A stretch of DNA of 64,000 nt, from contig OZ241350.1 of the NCBI GenBank assembly GCA_965200095.1, forward strand, positions 3,210,216-3,274,215, written 5' to 3'. The translations under genes and the position numbers were made by a program. The notes below the pieces were generated by a model, which saw only the letters and a program-made list of their open reading frames with translations, was not told where the DNA came from and ran no database searches. Shown one piece after another: positions 58,266 to 64,000 of this stretch. The number at the start of each line of letters is the position of its first letter. The stretch's first letter is position 1. Source of the DNA: JANQOH01 sp965200095 (GTDB lineage Bacteria > Pseudomonadota > Alphaproteobacteria > UBA7887).

Positions 58266-59392
58266 ACCGTCGTCTCCCGTTCCGAAGGCCACGATCCGAG
58301 CGCCGCAAGGCCGAAGCCCCACGCCTGCCGCGCTCCCAACCGGACCGTCCCCGCATCCACCGCAGCCGCAACCCGACGGCGCCCAGGTTCGGGTATCTCA
58401 CAGAACAGAACGCTTCCGGGAGGCAGCACGCAGCGAAGGGGCAAGGGGGCGCACGCGAGGGAGTCCCACCCTCCGATCCGTTGCGGGCGGTTCAGACAGG
58501 CGGAGACGACCCGGGCGCCGCCGAGGGCCGTCAGCGGCCGCCGGCCGCAATAGAGGTCTTGTTCAATGTCGAGGGGCGACAACGCAACCGCCATTGCCCG
58601 CCCGCTGTCCATGATCGTTTCAAGGGGCGCTTCGAAAGTCAACTCGCCATCCCATTCACGGCATTCGACCGAACGGCTTTCCCCTCCCAGAGGAATCATG
58701 CGTCCGAAAGGCCGCGTCCATCCATCCGGGACGCCGGCGACCCGCAATCCAAGCGCCACGCCGCGTCGGAGCCGCACATGACGGGTGCTGTAGAGCATAC
58801 CCTCCATCGCTGTGCGGGTGTCGCCGTCGCGCTGGAGGCCAATGCGGACCTCTTCGCTCCAGAGTCTCTCGTGCGACAGGATATCGTCCACAGCCGGAAG
58901 CGCGCCGTTTAACACCGCTTCCATTCCCGAGCGGGTAAGCCAGACTCCCTCTCCAATCTTGAGTGTTTCGACATCCTCACTCGTCCGCGGGGCTTCGGGA
59001 AGCCGGACGGCGTCGCCCAGATCGCACATGACCCCGGGACCGGGACGAAGCAGAAGGCGGGGAGTCCAGCGTCCCGCCTCGCCGGAGCCGAGCAGATGGC
59101 GCGGCGCCGGAAAGAGCGGCTCGCAGTTCCGCAGAAGGAACGGGCCGTCCACGGCGAGCGCGCCGGGATCGTTCGGGCCGTCGCCCAGGACCGCGTCGAG
59201 GCGTTCGGGCCATCGTCCGCAGCCGTTCCAGCCGTTGCAGAGGGCGAGCGCCGCCCGCAACGCGCCGACCGTCGTCGTCGGGTAGGGCGGAAAGAGGCTC
59301 CCGACATCCTCCTGCGGCGCGCTTCCCCCCGCGAACGGGGTTCCGTCACGGAAGAACAGCGTATCCACCGGTTCAAGCCGAACGCCGATCAT
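58262..59392 (-). CDS. cmr3: Type III-B CRISPR-Cas protein Cmr3
   Basis: A 376-residue Cas5-group RAMP that holds the 5' tag of the crRNA beside Cmr2. VRLEPVDTLFFRDGTPFAGG at the N-terminus is the classic Cmr3 opening, followed by SLFPPYPTTTVGALRAAL and, near the end, GARQAWGFGLAALG. The start ATG 59392 overlaps the cmr2 stop. Confidence 0.94.
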   Translation of the reverse strand: MIGVRLEPVDTLFFRDGTPFAGGSAPQEDVGSLFPPYPTTTVGALRAALALCNGWNGCGRWPERLDAVLGDGPNDPGALAVDGPFLLRNCEPLFPAPRHLLGSGEAGRWTPRLLLRPGPGVMCDLGDAVRLPEAPRTSEDVETLKIGEGVWLTRSGMEAVLNGALPAVDDILSHERLWSEEVRIGLQRDGDTRTAMEGMLYSTRHVRLRRGVALGLRVAGVPDGWTRPFGRMIPLGGESRSVECREWDGELTFEAPLETIMDSGRAMAVALSPLDIEQDLYCGRRPLTALGGARVVSACLNRPQRIGGWDSLACAPLPLRCVLPPGSVLFCEIPEPGRRRVAAAVDAGTVRLGARQAWGFGLAALGSWPSERETTV

Positions 59393-61332
59393 CCCTCGTC
59401 CCCGCCGCGCTCCGTGTCGGCGAGGAACCGCGCGAGCAGCAGCGCATCAACGCCGGCCTCGGCGACCCCGGCTTCGCCATCGACGACCGGCGCGCGCGCC
59501 CGGCCCATTGAACGCCAGACAAGGTCGGTCAGCTCGTCCGCGCGAATTCCTGCATCGTCCCCCGTTCTCACGGCCAGACTATGGTGGATCTCCGCGCGCA
59601 GGAACGCGCGAATATCGAGACCCTCCGGAATGCGGCCCCACGCGCCGGGGCGCCACGCATCCCATCCGCAGAGCGTGGCGAGCGCCTCGCGGATACGGTA
59701 AATCAACGCTGAAGAAAGACCCGGTTCCGTCGCTCCGGCGCCGAGGCGTTCGGTCAGCCGGGCGAGAAGCTTCACCGCGCGCGACGAGCCGCCGTCCGCA
59801 CGCCTCCCGGTCCAGGCGGTGACCCATTGGCAATTCAGGCCGCCCGGCTTGAGCACGCCCGCGGCGAGCGAATCGCGCCCATTGGCCTCCTTGGCGACAT
59901 CTTCGAGGAGGCGGTGGGCCTCCGCGAGCGCCGCGCCGAGCGGCAGTCGGACGTGAGCGAACGCGACCGCGGCCGACAGCGTGGCGCCGGGCCGTCCGAC
60001 GAACGCCGACCTGTATCTGTCGGCCAGCAATTCCGCGCAACGGAGCGCCGCCGGCGCAGGCAGCATCGCCAGCACGTCATCGCCGCCGGCATAGACGGTC
60101 ACGCCGTCATGCCTGCACACGATTTCCGGAGCCTCGCGCGTGAAGAGCCGCAATGCCTTTCCGACGACTTCCCCGCCCAGCTCGCCGACCAGCTTTCCCA
60201 GGCGGTCGCCATCGGCGAGAAGCAGCGCGTAGAACGAGGAAGGCGGTCCGATCCGGCCGCCGGCCTCGTCCCTGGCGTCGTAGATGGCTTCCAGCCGCCG
60301 CTCCAGATCGGCCCGTGCGTTACCTTCGGAGTCGTCCGGCAGGGGGCACAGTCGCTCGCTTCGCACGGCCTCGCGATGGAGCCAGTTGGCGTCGAGCTTC
60401 GGAAAATCGCCCGCCGCCGGTTCGTCCAGGCCGGCGAACGGCGGACGCCGCTCAGCCAGGCCATCGTCGGCGCAGGCGCGAACCGCGTCGGCGTATCGGC
60501 AAGCCAGCCCGGGTTCCGCGGCCATCGCGCGCCTGATCCAGGGCAGCGCTCCGACATACACCGTCGACTGCCAGTGCGACGTGTCGACATCCCATCCCAA
60601 TGCGTCCGGCGCCGCCTTCGGAAACAGACGCTTCACCAGCGCGACCGCGCACAGCTGCTCGTAGCCCCGCCGCTCGTCGCCCCGCAAATCCAAGGACCCC
60701 AAGCCTTTGCGTATACGGCTCCAGAACTCGTTTTGCTTCCGCCGGTCGTCCGCGCCGCGCGCACGGACATATCCCGAAAGTTCCTGAAGGTCATGCATGA
60801 CCGCGCATTTGTCGCCGTGCTCGTCCGACGGGCGGCAGCTTCGCCAGTGCTTGCGGCGCGCGAGGAGTCCGCCCGCGGCATCCAGGGAACCTGCGGTCCA
60901 TGAGACCTCCCAGAACGCGCCCGCGCCGACCTGGCGCTTCCAGATGGCCCGTGTTCCGTCGCCGGCGTCGGCGGCGTGTTCGACGAAGCGCGTCCACACC
61001 GCCTCGCACACCCGATCCCATGCGGCCCCGAGCGCCTCGATGGCGGCGTCGGCTACCGCTCGCGGGTCCCCGTCCGCCTCGACTGCGAAACGGTTGGGCA
61101 GCGATCCGATCCGGGGCGCCTTGCCCGATCTGTCGCCGCCGATCCACCGATAGAGAAGGTCCTCATCGACCGTCGGCTGCACGATACGCCCGCCGGCCTT
61201 CGCCGCGCCGCGCATCGCGTGCCCGGACAGGACCGACAGAAGATACGAGCTTCCCCACAGATCGCGCGTGCGGCGCGACCGGGCGACGAACCCCTGGACG
61301 GGACCGATGGAGACATCCAGACGTATCGTCAC
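59389..61332 (-). CDS. cmr2: Type III-B CRISPR-Cas protein Cmr2/Cas10 (GGDD cyclase, no HD domain)
   Basis: A 647-residue Cas10. It opens with RLDVSIGPVQGFVARSRRTRDLWGSSYLLS, and no HD nuclease domain precedes it, which makes it much shorter than HD-bearing Cas10. Zinc-finger cysteines lie in CRPSDEHGDKC. The Palm2 cyclase motif YAGGDDVL (GGDD at 416-419) is intact, so cyclic oligoadenylate synthesis on target binding is expected. GTG 61332 overlaps the cmr1 stop; a longer frame upstream is a shadow of cmr1. Confidence 0.95.
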   Translation of the reverse strand: MTIRLDVSIGPVQGFVARSRRTRDLWGSSYLLSVLSGHAMRGAAKAGGRIVQPTVDEDLLYRWIGGDRSGKAPRIGSLPNRFAVEADGDPRAVADAAIEALGAAWDRVCEAVWTRFVEHAADAGDGTRAIWKRQVGAGAFWEVSWTAGSLDAAGGLLARRKHWRSCRPSDEHGDKCAVMHDLQELSGYVRARGADDRRKQNEFWSRIRKGLGSLDLRGDERRGYEQLCAVALVKRLFPKAAPDALGWDVDTSHWQSTVYVGALPWIRRAMAAEPGLACRYADAVRACADDGLAERRPPFAGLDEPAAGDFPKLDANWLHREAVRSERLCPLPDDSEGNARADLERRLEAIYDARDEAGGRIGPPSSFYALLLADGDRLGKLVGELGGEVVGKALRLFTREAPEIVCRHDGVTVYAGGDDVLAMLPAPAALRCAELLADRYRSAFVGRPGATLSAAVAFAHVRLPLGAALAEAHRLLEDVAKEANGRDSLAAGVLKPGGLNCQWVTAWTGRRADGGSSRAVKLLARLTERLGAGATEPGLSSALIYRIREALATLCGWDAWRPGAWGRIPEGLDIRAFLRAEIHHSLAVRTGDDAGIRADELTDLVWRSMGRARAPVVDGEAGVAEAGVDALLLARFLADTERGGDEG

Positions 61333-62525
61333 GGCCGGACCTCGATGGCGTCGGTGAAGGGTTCCCCGCGTCTGGCCGGATCGAGAAGGCGATTGAGGAA
61401 CTCGTGGATCGGGCGATACAGCTTGTCCTCGGGTTTCTGCCCGACTTTGGTCCCACCGACCGAAATGTCGGACTTCCCTTCGGGCAGGAACCGCGCCGGG
61501 AGAAACGACAGAACCGCGACGGAAGAATTGCCGCATTCGTGGATGTGGACGAACAAGGGACTCGCGCGACGGTCGAGCTCCCTGGCGTGTGGGCCGATCT
61601 GTTTCTCTTTCCGTTTTCCGTAATTGTGGGGAAGTCCGAAAGCGACTCGGCGCGGATGGGAATTTTCGCGTATGTTTCCTTTCATCAAGTCGTGATCGTC
61701 CTCGAAGTTCTTTTCCGAATCGACTGCATCGCCCAGTATCTTGCCGTTACGCCCCCAGCTTCGATAACGCACAAGTTCTCGGCCAACCAGATCGAGCAGT
61801 TCGACAGGCTCCCTGTTGCGGCTGGACAACAATACATGACGTGTCCGATCCGAGATCGCTGTGAACGCCGGAAATGCGGAACCTCCACGATCTCCACGAA
61901 GATCGACGATTTCCCGCTTCAACTCGGCAACGTTCCGCGGCGCTCGCCATCCCTCCACCCCGTCGCCGCAAAGGGATCGGAGAGCTAATGAACCGTATCC
62001 CTTGCGGCTCCTGGCGCCCATGCCACCGAAAGTTCCAAGCGCAATAAGGGCCTGCTTGAGCGACGCTTGCGCCTGCGCATCGAGATCGCGCCCCCGGATA
62101 TGAACGGTAAAGTCGAACGGGGCGCGAAGGCAGGCGCGTGTGAGCTCTCCTGCCTTCGTTCTCCTGGTTCGGCTATCGAACGCCTCCATGACCCCGTAGC
62201 CAAGATAGCGCGCGCCTTCGCCGACAACGCTTCCATTCCCGGCGGAGACCGTAAGAAGCTTGCCCTTGTCGAACGTCGCTGGCGGATGGGAGCTCGGGGC
62301 CAATCGCATTATCAGGCGAGACTGTCCCCCGCTCGCGCTCCCGAAGAGCGCGTCCTCCTGCCTCCGGATTCCCTCGAGATCGCCGCCGCAACGCGACCAT
62401 GCCAGCGCGCGCCACCAGAAGCGCAGAGCGCCCTTGAAACTCGGCAGGCGAAGCTCGGCGCGGTTTGGGTCCGCGCCGGCGCAGAAGAGCGGCGTCACGA
62501 CCCGGAAGGCGACATCAATTTGCAT
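61329..62525 (-). CDS. cmr1: Type III-B CRISPR-Cas RAMP protein Cmr1
   Basis: A 398-residue RAMP with VVTPLFCAGADPNRAELRLPSFKGALRFWWRAL, the Cmr1 signature, and GTFGGMGARSRKGYGSL, the Gly-rich loop. The second half is divergent, as is usual. Cmr1 binds near the 3' end of the crRNA. The ATG start (62525) lies inside the end of the CARF gene (11-base overlap). Confidence 0.93.
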   Translation of the reverse strand: MQIDVAFRVVTPLFCAGADPNRAELRLPSFKGALRFWWRALAWSRCGGDLEGIRRQEDALFGSASGGQSRLIMRLAPSSHPPATFDKGKLLTVSAGNGSVVGEGARYLGYGVMEAFDSRTRRTKAGELTRACLRAPFDFTVHIRGRDLDAQAQASLKQALIALGTFGGMGARSRKGYGSLALRSLCGDGVEGWRAPRNVAELKREIVDLRGDRGGSAFPAFTAISDRTRHVLLSSRNREPVELLDLVGRELVRYRSWGRNGKILGDAVDSEKNFEDDHDLMKGNIRENSHPRRVAFGLPHNYGKRKEKQIGPHARELDRRASPLFVHIHECGNSSVAVLSFLPARFLPEGKSDISVGGTKVGQKPEDKLYRPIHEFLNRLLDPARRGEPFTDAIEVRP

Positions 62526-64000
62526 CGCCCGCCTCCCCGCGATCCAGCCAGAACGGCTCGCCGATCCGATAGGGCTGCGCATCCTGCTCCGCCGGCGGAC
62601 GCCGATCGACCAGCCCGAAGCGGCGCACCGCCGGGCAGGCAAGATCGCGCGCGGCGCTCGCCATCGCGTCCGCCGCCAGGCCCATCAGCGTCGTACCGCC
62701 GGTGACGTTGACGAAAATTTCTTCCGCGCCGATCAGCAGGCCGCGCGCCGTCTTCGTCAGCGGTTCGATCTCCTTGAGGCCGCCATGGGGATCCGCGAAG
62801 CGGAGCCGCTCGACGGCCCCTGTATATCCGGCCTTGCCTGCCGCCTCCGTTATTCCCTCCTCGCTCTCGCGGGAGCAGATGGCGAGGCAGAGGCCCGGCG
62901 GCTTTCCCCCGCCTTCGCGGCACGCATGGAGCGCGCTGTAAAGCACGCCGGGCCGGTTTCCGATCGGGCTGATCAGAATCCCGCCGCTATGGGACTCGCC
63001 GAGGGACAGCGAAAATTGCGGGCGGCGGCGCAAGGTTTCGCGCCAATATCCGCATATATCGTCGAATGTTCTCTGCGTCGTCTTCTCCCCGGCAAGAGGC
63101 TGCCGCCTCATGCCGTGGTGGTGGTAGGCGTTGCGCAGCTGCCTGAGTTTCCCCCAGAACTCGCCGAGCGCGCATTGATCTTCGGTCAGGCGATTCCGGA
63201 GATACTTATCCTTCCCGACGGCCTCCATCGCGCCGAGAATGCCGGCGGCCCTGCGGCGCACAGAATCGAAGTCGAGCCACTTGCCCTCCCAGCCGCGGCG
63301 CAGCGCAACCCAGGAAACTGTCCACTCGTTCATGAGACCGAGTGCGGCCGCCCGGTTCCTGCGGTCGAGCAGATCGTCGATAATTCGCGCCTGACGCTCC
63401 AGCTCGCCCTCGGACAGCCTGACTTGTCCTTTCCATCCGTTGCCCGAGGGCGGGTCGTTCAAAGCGAAACCCGCAAGAGTCCTGTCGACCAGATCGAGCA
63501 GTTCCCGCGAGAGCGGCAGGCGATGGTTCCGTGTCAGCGCCTTCTTCAGCGCCTTGCGTTTCTCGCGAACGACGTGCGCCTGCCGCCCCAGCTCGACGGG
63601 CAGGCCCGAAAGATACGCCTCCGACAGGTTCTCCAGATCGCGCGTAAAGGGGCTTCTCAGTCCATCGCGAAGCAACTCGGCCATCGGCATGGCGCTGCCG
63701 GTTTCGCGCAGAACCCGCAAGGCGTGAATCCAGTCGGGCAATTTCAGGAGTGGGCGCAAGTCGAGAAACGGGCTCGGGCGTTCCCGGTTCAGCAACCCGT
63801 ACCAGGCGCCGCGCACACCGATCCCCCGGAGCGCGCTCAGGTAAAGCACCGCAATGTATGTGAGGAACGAGAAATGTCGGAAGCCGTGGGTCACGTCCAC
63901 CGTCAGCTCGACATCGCCGGACGCAGCGCCGGCGACCTTCGCCAGATAAGCATCGACGTCCTCCCGGGTTTCTCCGCCTGCGACATCGATCCGCTCCGCG
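62515..64000 (-). CDS. CRISPR-associated CARF/HEPN ancillary protein with a second CARF-like domain (5' end beyond window)
   Basis: 494 codons are visible and the frame stays open to the window edge. The segment DVTHGFRHFSFLTYIAVL is the mark of TM1812/Csx2-type CARF domains, whose front half is outside. A helical region with LRQLRNAYHHHGM fits the HEPN RX4-6H RNase motif. The last 150 residues then look like another Rossmann/CARF-like unit: GGILISPIGNRPGVLYSAL at its first strand and FVNVTGGTTLMGLAADAMA, the Csm6-type N.TGGT.LM string. It precedes cmr1 with overlap, so it is probably the cOA-activated RNase of this system. Confidence 0.82.
   Translation of the reverse strand, partial: AERIDVAGGETREDVDAYLAKVAGAASGDVELTVDVTHGFRHFSFLTYIAVLYLSALRGIGVRGAWYGLLNRERPSPFLDLRPLLKLPDWIHALRVLRETGSAMPMAELLRDGLRSPFTRDLENLSEAYLSGLPVELGRQAHVVREKRKALKKALTRNHRLPLSRELLDLVDRTLAGFALNDPPSGNGWKGQVRLSEGELERQARIIDDLLDRRNRAAALGLMNEWTVSWVALRRGWEGKWLDFDSVRRRAAGILGAMEAVGKDKYLRNRLTEDQCALGEFWGKLRQLRNAYHHHGMRRQPLAGEKTTQRTFDDICGYWRETLRRRPQFSLSLGESHSGGILISPIGNRPGVLYSALHACREGGGKPPGLCLAICSRESEEGITEAAGKAGYTGAVERLRFADPHGGLKEIEPLTKTARGLLIGAEEIFVNVTGGTTLMGLAADAMASAARDLACPAVRRFGLVDRRPPAEQDAQPYRIGEPFWLDRGEAGDAN

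Overview
The window is high-GC DNA (very roughly 70 percent by eye) from an alphaproteobacterium. The signs are a canonical rRNA operon (16S, tRNA-Ile, tRNA-Ala, 23S, 5S, tRNA-fMet), alphaproteobacterial 16S sequence, and housekeeping clusters of the kind found in Rhodospirillales-like lineages (kdsB-pheA; LpoA-like gene, rsmI, yraN, BON lipoprotein, gshB, yifB/comM). I cannot name a genus. Starts are often GTG, and neighbouring genes often overlap by 4 bases.

Layout: (1) 1-2.7 kb holds the end of kdsB, pheA, a 90-bp tandem repeat, a Fic protein and tRNA-Pro. (2) 2.7-12.0 kb, minus strand, is a first defence block: rloA-rloB, two near-duplicate type III modification genes that differ only in the target-recognition segment, and one type III restriction gene; a lone SDR follows. 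(3) 12.2-25.2 kb holds core metabolism and envelope genes: a lipoprotein, indolepyruvate ferredoxin oxidoreductase, SDRs, an LpoA-like activator, rsmI, yraN, a BON protein, gshB, comM and a methyltransferase. (4) 25.2-35.6 kb, minus strand, is a long tightly packed run: an SsuA/NitT-type ABC importer, then an ABC/beta-propeller set of the PQQ-alcohol-catabolism-associated type, then cysK, alaX and two mercaptopyruvate sulfurtransferases. (5) 35.8-41.3 kb is the rrn operon.

(6) 41.4-64 kb is a large second defence island. It starts just after tRNA-fMet with a conspicuously AT-richer SIR2-NTPase gene. Two AAA ATPase/DUF4276 pairs follow (one DUF4276 gene carries two frameshifts), then a DUF1156 DNA methylase whose reading frame contains a whole RAYT transposase with flanking REPINs, inserted in frame, then a Swt1-HEPN/DUF499 ATPase. 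On the opposite strand lies a complete type III-B effector operon: an ancillary CARF/HEPN protein (cut by the window end), cmr1, cmr2/cas10 with an intact GGDD but no visible HD nuclease domain, and cmr3 to cmr6. There is no CRISPR array and no cas1, cas2 or cas6 in the window.

The best candidates for something undescribed are the RAYT-in-methylase chimera within the DUF1156/DUF499/AAA-DUF4276 cluster, the ancillary CRISPR protein that looks like CARF-HEPN plus a second CARF-like domain, and the two-allele type III mod locus.
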